Below are positions 1 to 11,668 of a stretch of DNA of 64,000 bases, in pieces; position 1 is the stretch's first letter, and each line of letters begins with the position of its first letter. The notes below the pieces were generated by a model. It had not been told where the DNA came from and made no database searches. It was given only the letters and a program-made list of their open reading frames with translations. This DNA is from Hippasteria phrygiana (Eukaryota; Echinodermata; Asteroidea; Valvatida; Goniasteridae), in assembly GCA_037893225.1 (NCBI GenBank), contig JAZGUH010000256.1, positions 496,001-560,000 of the forward strand, given 5' to 3'. Position numbers and translations under genes: made by a program.

Positions 1-480
1 AGCAACGTACAAACATGGAATTCACCATAGGTGAATTAGACAGTCATGTTGGATGTATTGAAGTCGTCAATACTTGCAGTTATGAATAATTTAATACACA
101 TTCATTAACTCCAGCTCCCCCGAGCGTGAAGCAATTGTTCTAAAAATGAAGTCTGCAGCCTTTTTGTTCGGATGGAGCCGTTCATAGTAATAAATCTATT
201 GGTAGCCAGGAAACGTACATTAATATTTGAGTATATTTGGCCGTGGACTTATAAATATATTATAATAATGAGATGAGGCATTAGCGGCTGAATAGATTTT
301 CTTGATATCACAGTTTATGCATGTTTAACCTAAACGGTCACTTTGACAGCTTGCTTGCGAGAATTTTAAATGGCAGCTTTGACAAATGTAGATTCCACCT
401 TGATACAAATTCGCCCAACAGTCCCAGAACGTCGATATTTGTTTGAAAGCTGGGAAATCCGGTGTGGGACGTGGGGCTTA
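1..480 (+). repeat. Partial copy of dispersed repeat X (copy 0)
   Basis: This stretch matches 32503-32960 in the same orientation and 11925-12400 in inverse orientation, so it is a third, 3'-truncated copy of a dispersed repeat that I call X. Similarity stops just after a phrase about a 'gctgggaaatc' word near 460; the other copies continue there into a poly-G/C tract. The left end lies outside the window. No coding sequence is evident. Confidence 0.75.
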
Positions 481-3160
481 AAGTGCTTTAGTTTTGGAGA
501 TACGCGATCTGGTGTGCAGAAGTTCATAACAATTTCCAGTTCTATAACTTATAATATACTTAATCGAATAAACTTTGTTCCTACATCTACGAATTGTTTG
601 GGAATGAGAAAATCTACGACAAAAACACGTCCGAATTCTGCCCGAGTAAGAAATAGTAAGAAAGTAAGAAATAGCGCCCCGTATTGACACAATAAATACA
701 CATTTTGCACGCATTGCGTTTGTGGGTGCGCCTGTCTTACTGAACGTTTCTTTCGTTACATTTAAGCCTTTTTAAAATGTCTAAACCAATTGGTGCCTCG
801 GTCATTACAGTTATTTTCAGTTTGAAATAATCAGGGCGGCCCTAAATTATAGGATCTCTTGTAATGTACTTTCCCTTATTTGTAAAACCAAAAGCCTACA
901 AATAACTGTCGATTCTTTAATCTAAGACTTTACACTGTTCAGCTTTGAAACTTGGTTTGAGTGTCCAAAAGAAACTATAAATCAAACCGGGTAATAGCTA
1001 TTCTTTGACTATACCTTTACTTTTGGAGTTTCCTTATATATCACGTTATCAGTGATGCAAAAGTTGAAAAACTACAGAGATAGCAGCTGGATAACTGATC
1101 AGAAAATCCCAGTAATGGGTCAGTTCTCATAATTCAATTTAACTTGAATTTTGATTGAACTTTGTAAGAATGATTTAGAAAAATCAATAACAATTACAAA
1201 ACAAAGATTGTTTCTGTAAAATTATTTTATTCCAACTTCAACCAAAAGAAATAAATGTACAAGGATGGAAAATAGCAATAGCAGGTCCTTGGAGAAATTT
1301 GACATTGAGCAATATAGTAACCTGCTCATTTTTATGTATTTGTTCATGTTCATTTAAAACAGATACTACATGTAGTTCATAGTTATTTCATTTTGTTAGT
1401 TTAACATAGACAAGATGAAAGTCCCTATTATAAAATTTTCACAGAGAAAAAAATGTTATCCATACCATTTTTCTATGGACAAAAAGTAGTTTTTCATTTA
1501 CTTTTTGCAGTTTCACTTGTAAATTCATGTACTCCAAATTAAATAGCAGAGAAACACCCCAAACAGAAAAGCTTTTAGTAATAAGACAAGATTAGAAAAT
1601 TTATGTCACGTGTGCAGGCATACCACTATAGAATAATAGAAAAAAGAAAGTGGGTTCAAAACCGTCTTGCAGTTGTTACTTGAAGCTTATAATAAAGGCT
1701 GAAATCATAAAATGTTGACAAGTTTTTACCACACCTTCAAACACTCCCAGTTAGGCAATTCGATTTTCAGCCTTCATGGAAATGGAGGAAAAAATCATAC
1801 TTTCTCAATACCAATGTGTAAACATACAAATGAACCTGACCTGCCAAATGCCACTTCCTTAGTGGAACTTTGTGAATTACAGTATGTGTATGACTGTCAA
1901 ATATCCTAACAAATACATATAATACGGTGACTCCCGTTAGGAAAATACACTTACACACTTCAATTTGGGATTAGACAGTGTAGGCCTACACTATTGAAAT
2001 ACATGTATGTCTGAAGTTGGACTTTAAGTTGTCTATTCTGTTGACATGTCTTATTTACAGATTGAATAATTTACTAAAAATCCCATTCAATTACCGTAAA
2101 AGAGATTTAAAAATAGTTGTCAACACCAAGTTGATTTTTTTAAATTTGAATTTACAATACACATTTTACAGGAGTCATGCACTATCCAATAATGAACAAG
2201 GAATTAGATTTGGCTATAAAATACAAAAAGGCATATGTACATGTACAGTACAAATGATAGTCTCGTGCTTGTAACGGATTGCTGTACATAAGAAATGGGC
2301 ATACCAGATTTTCATTGTACTTTTTACAATGAAATCCCCATTATTGAACCTTATTTGCTTTGTGATCGGGAATACACGCACTTGTCATGAACACGGTAAA
2401 GGAGCAAGATGATTTTAAAAATACAAATGATATTGATTTTAGATTAGTAGGGGACCTAATTACAGTTTACTTTCTTTCAAACGTCTTGCTACACGTGATT
2501 TGTTTGGACTATAGCATAAGGAAGCCATCTGCCATTGTTATTTTTTACAATAACAAAATGTAAAGATCTCTATAAATGATAATGTACATATTTTATGCCT
2601 GTGAAATCATTCAAATTAAAAATCCCCCAAATTATAGGTGAACCATCTTACAATGTGACGAGGACCTCAAACTTGATAATGCCTAGTTTAATGTAGGGCC
2701 TATGTACCGCCATTGGTATGAGCAATTATGTTACCACTATTTTTGCTGGCTACATCCTCGTGACTTTTTGCCAAAGAAACCTGAAATTTGCTCACTACAT
2801 ACTCATACTGCATACAAAAATGAACTCGGTAGACCGCCGGCTAACGTGACGGAATCAAGGCCGTTCAAAGAAATGGCTTTGCTATTTTCACAAACGCGAG
2901 AGCAGTGTGCATGTTGTCCTGAATAGAAAGAAAGAGTCGAAATTTATCTCGGTAATTATTTCATATTATTGTTTGAAAGCAAATTTCGGTTATGATAAAG
3001 AAGTAACACGATGTCTGGATGATACTGAAAGTGTATTTTTAATATGAAGAAGGCCACGGGGATCCAGTCTAGGGCCTACATGTCTGAACGTTGTACTGCA
3101 AATAGGTTTTTATTATGAAAACAGTGATGGGGAACCAATCTCAACTAGTTTGCGAATATA
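481..3160. other. AT-rich non-coding stretch, nothing recognised
   Basis: I see only short open frames with no recognisable domain, no long internal repeat and no convincing exon borders. It reads as intergenic or intronic sequence, or as old unrecognisable repeat. Confidence 0.5.
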
Positions 3161-3164
3161 TCCA

Positions 3165-3220
3165 GCACGATATGGGGCAGAGGGGTACCCCCACCCCCCT
3201 TTGTCCCTATACCCCAGGCG
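3165..3220 (+). repeat. Truncated end of the GCACGATATGG foldback MITE family
   Basis: The word GCACGATATGGGGCAGAGGG followed by a C-rich run and 'gtccctatacccc' matches one end of the complete copies at 40891-41073 and 34313-34483. The other end is missing, and a poly-G/poly-C block (3231-3312) follows. Confidence 0.7.
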
Positions 3221-3424
3221 CGGTTCTACGGGGGGGGGGGGGGGGGGCTATGGGGGCTTTAGCCCCCCCCCCCCCCAAACTTTTGTCTAGCCCCCCCCCC
3301 CCCCCCCCCCCCAAAAAGCAACAACAACAAAAGCTGGAAAATACTGGATCTGCATCGAATCAGCTGCGCGGCCGGGCACAGGGGTATGATACGCGACATT
3401 GCTGGCTGTAAGCTTGGCGGCACG

Positions 3425-3950
3425 TAAAGCCTGGTTTCCATATAATCGCAATGAACGCCGACAGCACGCAAGATGGCAAGTCGCAGACGTCCGGGCAGAG
3501 ACGGTTCTGGACGTCATTCGGCTGAAAATGTTCAACAAAATGGCGTCCGAATGCTTGAAAATGTCTCTGATATGGCGATTTTTGGTACTTCACACTTCTG
3601 AAAGCTGAACTGATATTTCATTTAGATAGATTTCAATTACGGGCAGCTATTTTACTTACATTTATGCTCATATTTCTTGGTCAAAGGATAAAGTGGGTCA
3701 AATTTGTGGCACTCAAGCGGTGAGAGACATCGTTTAATGCACGGCATGTCAGTACGTGTATTTGAATGGGCCTACTCTCACGACGCGACGGCGACAGTCG
3801 GCAAAGTTGAACTTGGTTGATCTTTGCCGACTGTCGCCGTCCATGTTGGGAAAGTCCCCGATGAAGCGCTTCCATTTATCGGCGTTGCATCGGGGACTCT
3901 TCGGCGACGCTGTCGGCGATTATAACGACTATATGGAAACCAGGCTTTTA
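3425..3950. mobile_element. Foldback MITE with AAAGCCTGGTTTCCATAT ends
   Basis: The ends are inverted repeats of roughly 45 bp: TAAAGCCTGGTTTCCATATA on the left and its complement, with one extra A, ending at 3950. A second hairpin lies inside at about 3787-3841, where 'gcgacagtcggcaaag' meets its complement. There is no transposase, so it is non-autonomous. I could not fix a target duplication, so the superfamily is open. Confidence 0.7.
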
Positions 3951-4825
3951 ACATGATATACACTCTAAAAACAACTTAGTTAAAATATTGACTAGATTTC
4001 CTAGTTATTGAAAACTGACTAGGAGATCAGTCAAGCATCCGAAGTTTCAGGTTGACGGTGACCGATAGTTGCTTTGACTAGATTCCTATTTACTTCGTCG
4101 AGGATCGAGGATTCTAGTCACTGCGTATTTTACGTCACGCGGCGGACGGATTATTTCCAACATTTTCTCAAAGGGCGAGATCGCTTCGCGCATGTCGCGA
4201 TCGCGCGTCGACTTCTGAGAATAGGCTAAATGTCGTTTTTGTCTGCTTTAAATTAATAGAATTCTTTAGTGATTAGTTTTAAACAAACATTTTCTAGTGC
4301 TATATTTGTTTTACATTTTGAAAAGCAGAAGTTATGCTGCTCATTTCAGAATATTGTTCATGTATGCAGGGGCGTCAATCCCATTTCAAACGTGGGGGGG
4401 GGGGGGGGGGACATTACTGAAGTCAAGAATCATGTGAAGCGCACACGGCGAGGGTCCTGGCGCGAAGCCCTTAATGTAGTGCATAGAGTAGTGCATTTGG
4501 CCTCATTAGCATAACTCGTGAGCACAGTTTGAGGAGCGCTATTTTCGATTTGTCGCAGAAGGAACACCTTGTCAAAACCCTGCAACAAAGTTCTGAAGAA
4601 ATGTGGGTTAGACATGGATTATATACCAACTATTAATGTGGAAAAATTTCCTCCCTTGACAGTTATCGTGTCACAAGAGAGTAATGTGCAATGATCGCCG
4701 ACAGATGACATTTAGAATATTTATTAATGAAATGTTACATTTCGCGTGTGAGAACATTTTTTCACCTTCAAGGAACCATACAACTATACTTCAGCTTGTT
4801 TTACATATTTTAACCACGTCTGTTA

Positions 4826-5226
4826 CGGCCCATTATGTCCGCATGGCCCAATATGTCCGCACGCTTTTTCAGGCCCATTATGTCCGCCCCATTATGTCCG
4901 CAGGCCCATTACGTCCGCCCCATTATGTCCGCAGGCCCATTATGTCCGCCCCATTGTGTCCGCAGGCCCATTATGTCCGCCCCATTATGTCCGCAGGCCC
5001 ATTATGTCCGCCCCATTATGTCCGCAGGCCCATTATGTCCGCCCCATTGTGTCCGCAGGCCCATTATGTCCGCCCCATTGTGTCCGCAGCCCCATTATGT
5101 CCGCCCCATTGTGTCCGCAGGCCCATTATGTCCGCCCTATTGTGTCCGCAGGCCCATTATGTCCGCCCCATTGTGTCCGCAGGCCCATTATGTCCGCCCC
5201 ATTGTGTCCGCAGGTCCATTGTATCT
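4826..5226 (+). repeat. 31-bp minisatellite in the left arm of the 6.85-kb element
   Basis: Alternating GGCCCATTATGTCCGC and CCCATT(A/G)TGTCCGCA half-units form a 31-bp unit repeated about a dozen times. Because 31 is not a multiple of 3, all three frames stay open with proline/histidine/arginine-rich products. These open frames should not be read as genes. Confidence 0.93.
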
Positions 5227-5878
5227 GCACCCTTAACGCAGGAGTATTAGTCCTAACTGCTGGTATTTCGATATGGTTGAGGGGTACGAATCTGTCGCAA
5301 ATCCTTCATTTTCATGCACAAGTATAATGGTAGATATTTTATGTTTAAGATTATACTGTCCGTGCTCTTTGATATTTACCCAGGGATTTACGCCCATGAG
5401 GACGACCATGGTAAGACTAGAGCCAACGACACCAAACAGTCAAGTTTCTGACAAGAAATAAACGAATTTCTATTCTATCCTTCCTCCAAAATTTTGTCTT
5501 CAATTTTTCTAAGCGGGTTTCTTTATTGCATGTTTGGGTGAAAAATAGGGAAAAGAAATATGTTCAACATGTTCAGTGTCATTGCAAAATCTACCAACAT
5601 TGTCAAAATAAGTTTGTTCGGTACCGAGGAAAACCATGACAAAAACGATTTTTAGTATGGTTTGGACTTTACTGAAAGTGCACCGAAATGAGGCAGTAAT
5701 CAGATACGCAAAGGCCCTAGACGTCTTGGATATGGACATTAACATAACGCAAAATGTTCAAATAAAACTGTGATTTGTTGGTAAATTTTCAGATGTTTTT
5801 GACGTTTTTAAGGAACAAGACGTTAATGAATGGGAATAGAAGTGTGTTGGAGCGTGTATAATAAATAGTCTATAACCG

Positions 5879-6170
5879 GTGAAGGGCGTCGCCGATAATG
5901 GCCCCAGCCGACAAGGCTCCTCACCGGTTATAAATCAAGAGTTTCAGATGCTTCGGGATCCATCCATTCTTCCACCATGGGATTTGCCTGAGCCTCTTCC
6001 TGTACCAGGTCTGTCACAACACAAGCATAAAGTTGTGCACTGCAGATTCAAGAGGCATCACAAGTCCAGCTCCCACACGAGTAGAACCGGAGCCAGAAAT
6101 TCAATCTTCATCAGATAATTCTTCTGACGAGAATATACCGCTTGCCAAGATTTTTGAAATGACCTAAAAC
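5879..6170 (+). pseudogene. Possible remnant of an element-encoded protein C-terminus
   Basis: A short open frame (79 codons) starts in the left arm; its first 57 codons recur inverted at 10327-10554. Just past the arm, a second frame reads an acidic, serine-rich tail ending in DENIPLAKIFEMT and a stop at about 6165. Tails of that style occur at the C-termini of some DNA transposases, and this lies in the unique interior where a transposase would end. I see no catalytic domain, so this is only a hint. Confidence 0.3.
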
Positions 6171-6432
6171 TACAAAGATCTTAATGTTCATATTGCTTTC
6201 GAATTATATATATTTGTTTTACACAGACAATGTTGGTACAGTTTCGATTCTATTCAATAAACCGTTTATTTTCAAACACCAGCAAATGAAGTAAAGCAGA
6301 TAAGCATGGATAACCAAGAAAGTAATAAAGCAAAATTGTAAAAAATATATTGCCAAAAAGGGCAAGATTACAGGATAGTCATAATAAAGCATTATTTTCT
6401 TAATGCCTCAAATTAAACAAAAAGTGTAATTA

Positions 6433-6485
6433 CTACTGCTGCTGCTGCTGCTGCTGCTGTTTCTGCTGATGTTGCTGCTGCTGCT
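6433..6485 (+). repeat. CTG trinucleotide microsatellite
   Basis: About fifteen CTG-type triplets, a few of them altered (TTT, GAT), form a short interrupted microsatellite inside the 6.85-kb element. Confidence 0.9.
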
Positions 6486-6489
6486 ACTA

Positions 6490-7400
6490 TTCTATATGCT
6501 AGTGAAAATATCTTACCTACTCATCAATTTTTATGATGATCGGACCTACCATTATATGTGTTTTAAAAAGCACATTTTTTATGACGTCGTCATGACGTCA
6601 CACATTTTCCACTATTACATTGAAGTATTAGCATGTTCAAAATTAGCATGTTCCAATGAAGAGATATGGCTTGAAGGTTCGAAAATTTAAAAAGTGATAT
6701 AAAATGATATGATGACGTCATCGTGACGTAACATCAATTTTCATCTGTAACGCTAGCCGGCCTACCAGCATACCAAGATCGGATGCAATCGGAAGTACAG
6801 TTCTCCAGATGCAGGATCTAAAAATATGCACCTTTAAGATGACGTCACGTGGCCCATGATGACGTCATCACGACGGCACTTGTCAAAGAAAACATTTGCA
6901 ACGTGGTCTTGGGCTTTGTCAAGATTAGAGTCAATCTGATCAACGACAGTGTAAAATGTTCAGAGGAGAACGAAATTTCAAACATTTAAAAATTCATAGA
7001 AAATCATCATGACGTCACTTCGGATTTTGCGTACTAGTAAAAATATCTACCTGCCCACCGATTTCGGACCTACTCTTATGTTTGTTTCAAAAAAGCACAT
7101 TTTGATGACGTCATCATGACGTCACACTTATCACAAAAAGAATTTTGAAATTAACATGTTCTGTTGACGAGATATGGCTTAAAGGTTAAAAAACCTAAAC
7201 AACCATATAAAATTGTATAATAACGTCATCATGAGGTCACCTCAATTTTCATCTATAACACATGCTAGCCTACCAACATACCAGGTTTGAAAGCACCTAC
7301 GGTGCTCTAGATATGGACCCTTCAAAAATGCACCTTTAAGATGACGTCACGTGACACGTGATGACGTCATCATGACGTCATCATGACGTCACTTTTCGCG
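6490..7400 (-). repeat. Diverged TGACGTCA satellite, about two units
   Basis: Read on the minus strand, this matches the 604-bp satellite at 57480-61270. The shared order is TGACGTCA clusters, 'taaaggtgcattt', a 'catatct' phrase and 'gaaacacatat'. At least ten consensus TGACGTCA octamers are present. The units are diverged from each other and from the other array. Confidence 0.75.
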
Positions 7401-7443
7401 GCAAGACTTTGCATTAGGGTGTATGCCTCTGCTACACGTAACT

Positions 7444-7736
7444 TGAAATGAATAAAGAAGTTACTTTTGATGGCTGTTTTTATCAAGTCCCGTCTAGCGC
7501 GCTGATGCCATTTGTCTAAAAGTCGTCGCTGGGGGAAGCAAACAAATATGACGTCATGTTACGGTTTCTCCTTTTATACTTGGTGCAAAAGGGAAGCTGT
7601 AACATGACGTCATATTTTTAAAGTTTTGTTTGGTGCCCCCAGCGACGACTTTTAGACAAATGGCACCAGTGGGACTTGATAAACCGTGATAAAAATCAGC
7701 TCTCAAAAGTAACTTTTTATTTCATGGCAGAAATAA
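7444..7736. mobile_element. Palindromic MITE, about 290 bp
   Basis: The left arm, from 'gaaatgaataaagaagttac', and the right arm, ending 'gtaactttttatttcat', are complementary over about 130 bp around a centre near 7590. Each arm contains one ATGACGTCAT. There is no ORF, and I could not define a target duplication. Confidence 0.72.
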
Positions 7737-8059
7737 TTTTGTTTTATTGTAATTAAATTACAGCTTGGTTCTCACATCCTTTGTATTTTTAATTGATGTT
7801 ATTGTTATTGGTATTTTTTGTGTGGTTGTTATTGTTGTTGTTGTTGTCGTCGTTGTCGTTATTATTATTTCTTTAATATGAGATATTACCACTCGTCCTC
7901 ATAATAATGTACGCGATGGCATGGACTACATGGTATACATGTATTTACAGTATGTGTACAATATATCCAACCAGAAAATACCACTTTTCTGTGTTACAGC
8001 TTCATTAATTTTTTGCCACGGCGCCATGCTGCTAATTATGCCTCAGTCACATATCCACC

Positions 8060-8700
8060 GGGCCCCGTACGAATTTCTCTACCTACGGCGGATTTCTAAG
8101 ATTTTTGGAAATCAGGGGTATCGCAGGGGTCTGCGACATCCGTGTGTAGCAGTCACATATTTGGCGGGGCCCGCGCGGTGCCCTTTGAAGTTTTCTCGAC
8201 TCCAATCGCGAGGTGCCCGTGTGTAAACCGCAAGGGGTACCGCAGGATAATCCTGCAGACGCCACCCGAAAAAATACGGCCGCGAGGGCGCCGCGCCAGG
8301 TCCGCAAGGGAATCTTAGACGCCGCGCGGCAGTCGGACGGGAGTCGGACGGGAGCAGTGAGATACCCGTACGATTTTTATACATCGTACAGGGCTCGTGA
8401 GGGACTCGCACGGACATCGTAAGACACTCGTACGATAATCTTGGAAATAGTACGCGTGCCGTACGATTTGAGGGGCCCAAAATTCCGTCCCAAAATCGTA
8501 CAGCATCCGTACGAATGCTGCGCGATGCGGGGGCCGTTCTGGGCCCGTGCGGTGCCCGTGCGATGCTGTTTCTACGACACATCGGGAACGTTTAACTCTG
8601 CGCTAATAGCTCCCGATGCGCCCTACGGCGAGGAAATAACGCCAAGGCGCCCGCAGGATAGCCACGGCACCCTGGCGGCCGCCTTGAGATTTTGTATATA
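8060..8700. repeat. GC-rich block with dispersed CGTACG words
   Basis: This 640-bp block is markedly GC-rich compared with its surroundings. It repeats variants of cgtacga, 'ccgtacgatttt' and 'gggcccg' in both orientations without a fixed period. The overlapping open frames on both strands reflect GC content and carry no recognisable domain. It looks like a degenerate repeat. Confidence 0.55.
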
Positions 8701-8704
8701 TTTC

Positions 8705-8900
8705 CATGCCACGCGTGTATCACGGCTTTGCTAATGAGTCAAAAACCGGTGTATTCGTAACACTGATGCGCATGCGCAATCTGCATATTAGATCACGCCC
8801 CATTGCATTGCGGAATTCGCGGTTGTACGGTTCGTGGACAGAGTGAAGTTTTAACGCGTATTCCCGCCGTGGGCTTTGTCACTTGGTACTTGTTAAAATA
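8705..8900 (+). repeat. Dispersed repeat, direct copy also at 44795-44985
   Basis: About 195 bp match 44795-44985 in the same orientation, including 'atgccacgcgtgtatcacgg' and 'gcatattagatcacgcccc'. There is no coding content. Confidence 0.85.
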
Positions 8901-10383
8901 TTGAAATGACTAAAAACAAACAATTTTGAACTAGTTTGTCATGTTGGGTGGATAGGTGGTGGTGGTAAGTCATCCCTTTTAAGTTCTGTAGAAATCATCT
9001 TTTATTTCATTTCATTATTTTCATAATGAATTAAGCTCTATTTCACAGTACAGAAAAGTATTTTTTTCTAGTATGACATACACACAGTCGTACTTTCCCT
9101 ATACTACAGAGGACAATGCTTTGTGTTTCTTATTGTTCCTTTAATATAACCCAACCCCATAGACTAAGCACTATGTTTACGTCCGAGGACCGATTTTAAC
9201 AAAAGACCGACTTCCGAGAACAAGAAAGGTTCCTTTGTATTTTCTTTCCCCTCTTGTCCTCGAACGTATGTACAGAACCTGTTATGTGCACAGGTATCCG
9301 TACATGCAAATGCACAGTGTACTCATTCATACATGTACTATGTCGTCAACATAGTGTGTACTCCCAAAGGGCCCAATGCCAATATAGGCCAGAACAAGAA
9401 AGCAACTAAATATAAAGGAAGTGAGAACCAAACGTTATTGTTTTGTGCAAACTGAATTTACATTATGTATCTTTGAATTGTTAAAATTTGAAAACTGACG
9501 GTCTGGAAAATCTGGAAATGTTGGTGATTTTTCTCATTGGACCATATTTGTCCCATCTGTAAATATGCTGATAGCTCTTTAAACAAATTGAGGTTTGTCT
9601 ACGGGACAGGGACTAAGATGTGATGCAGCCTCAAATTTAGTGTAAACAGACATTTCTGATATTATGTGTGGATATAAGGGATGGGTGTGGGGTGGGGGGT
9701 TTAAGAATTAATCTGTTTTGAAATGTTTCAAGCAAAATTTCTGGAGGTAACCTGTGTGTGGTTTGACAATTTGTGTGATTTGACATGATATGCATGTATA
9801 TGTGTAAATGTAAAGTATGTCTTAAAAAGCAATCAGCTAACCATGAAGGAAACAAGAAAACAAACTGAATTTACAATAGCTGAAGATATGTAAGTTTCAG
9901 TCATGTGGGTATAGTGGCCTATTGGGTCATCTGGCCATCAGAAGGGGGAGGGGTCATTTTGGCATTTTGTCTGTGGACCTATCTTCAGGCCCTGACCACG
10001 CCCCCAAAGGGTTGCGATTGGTCCGTCCTTGCTAAGAAGCAAACACATGCATCTAGTGTGTATGCATATAAAATATGAAACCCATTTGAGCTGATGATCC
10101 ATGAGGGCACGGGAGGTGCGGGGGGGGGGGGGGGTGAAAATATACACAAGTTATTTGATCATCTCCAATAAGGGTGTTGAGGGGCCATATCTTGAAATGG
10201 AAACATGGTATAGTATTTCTGACAGCAGATTTTTGCAGATTGGATGTCATTCAACCTGGCAAATATCCCGAAGCAAATATGAATGAGAAAAAGGGGGCGG
10301 GGTACTAATTTTCAGGGGGTCATATCTCACAAACGACTTTGACCGAGTTGGGCCCTAAAATGTAAAAATATAACATAAGAGTT
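8901..10383. other. Interior of the 6.85-kb element, no gene recognised
   Basis: It contains mixed AT-rich sequence, a short match near 9150-9190 to the palindrome arm at about 25305-25340 ('catagactaagcacta'), and a G-run near 10121. I see no transposase or other domain on either strand. Confidence 0.5.
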
Positions 10384-11206
10384 GAATCTGCAGTGCACAA
10401 CTTTATGCTTGTGTTGTGACAGACCTGGTACAGGAAGAGGCTCAGGCAAATCCCATGGTGGAAGAATGGATGGATCCCGAAGCATCTGAAACTCTTGATT
10501 TATAACCGGTGAGGAGCCTTGTCGGCTCGGGCCATTATCGGCGACGCCCTTCACCGGTTATAGACTATTTATTATACACGCTCCAACACACTTTTATTCC
10601 CATTCATTAACATCTTGTTCCTTAAAAGCGTCAAAAACATCTGAAAATTTACCAACAAATCACAGTTTTATTTGAACATTTTGCGTTATGTTAATGTCCA
10701 TATCCAAGACGTCTAGGGCCTTTGCGTATCTGATTACTGCCTCATTTCGGTGCACTTTCAGTATAGTCCAAACCATACTAAAAATCGTTTTTGTCATGGT
10801 TTTCCTCGGTACCGAACAAACTTATTTTGACAATGTTGGTCGATTTTGCAATGACACTGAACATGTTGAACATATTTCTTTTCCCTATTTTTCACCCATG
10901 CAATAAAGAAACCCGCCTAGAAAAATTGAAGACAAAATTTTTGGAGGATGGATAAAATAGAAATTCGTTTATTTCTTGTCAGAAACTTGACTGTTTGGTG
11001 TCGTTGGCTCTAGTCTTACCATGGTCGTCCTCATGGGCGTAAATCCCTGGGTAAATATCAAAGAGCACGGACAGTATAATCTTAAACATAAAATATCTAC
11101 CATTATACTTGTGCATGAAAATGAAGGATTTGCGACAGACTCGTACCCCTCAACCATATCGAAATACCAGCAGTTAGGACTAATACTCCTGCGTTAAGGG
11201 TGCAGA

Positions 11207-11668
11207 TATAATGGGCCTGCGGACACAATGGGGCGGACATAGTGGGCCTGCGGACACAATGGGGCGGACACAATGGGCCTGCGGACACAATGGGGCGGAC
11301 ATAATGGGCCTGCGGACACAATGGGGCGGACATAATGGGGCTGCGGACACAATGGGGCGGACATAATGGGCCTGCGGACACAATGGGGCGGACATAATGG
11401 GCCTGCGGACACAATGGGGCGGACATAATGGGCCTGCGGACACAATGGGGCGGACATAATGGGCCTGCGGACACAATGGGGCGGACATAATGGGCCTGCG
11501 GACATAATGGGGCGGACATAATGGGCCTGCGGACATAATGGGGCGGACGTAATGGGCCTGCGGACATAATGGGGCGGACGTAATGGGCCTGCGGACATAA
11601 TGGGGCGGACATAATGGGCCTGAAAAAGCGTGCGGACATAATGGGCCATGCGGACATAATGGGCCGTA
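11207..11668 (-). repeat. 31-bp minisatellite in the right arm of the 6.85-kb element
   Basis: This is the inverted counterpart of the array at 4826-5226, with the same half-units and the same all-frames-open artefact. Its copy number is slightly higher than on the left. Confidence 0.93.

Noticed and set aside
4684..5327. Long overlapping open frames rich in HYVRP/SAGPLCPP motifs
   Set aside because: They are the three frames of a 31-bp minisatellite and recur on the opposite strand at 11103-11802, so they are not genes.
8112..8582. 156-codon Arg/Pro-rich minus-strand frame
   Set aside because: Lies in a GC-rich degenerate repeat with open frames on both strands and no recognisable domain.
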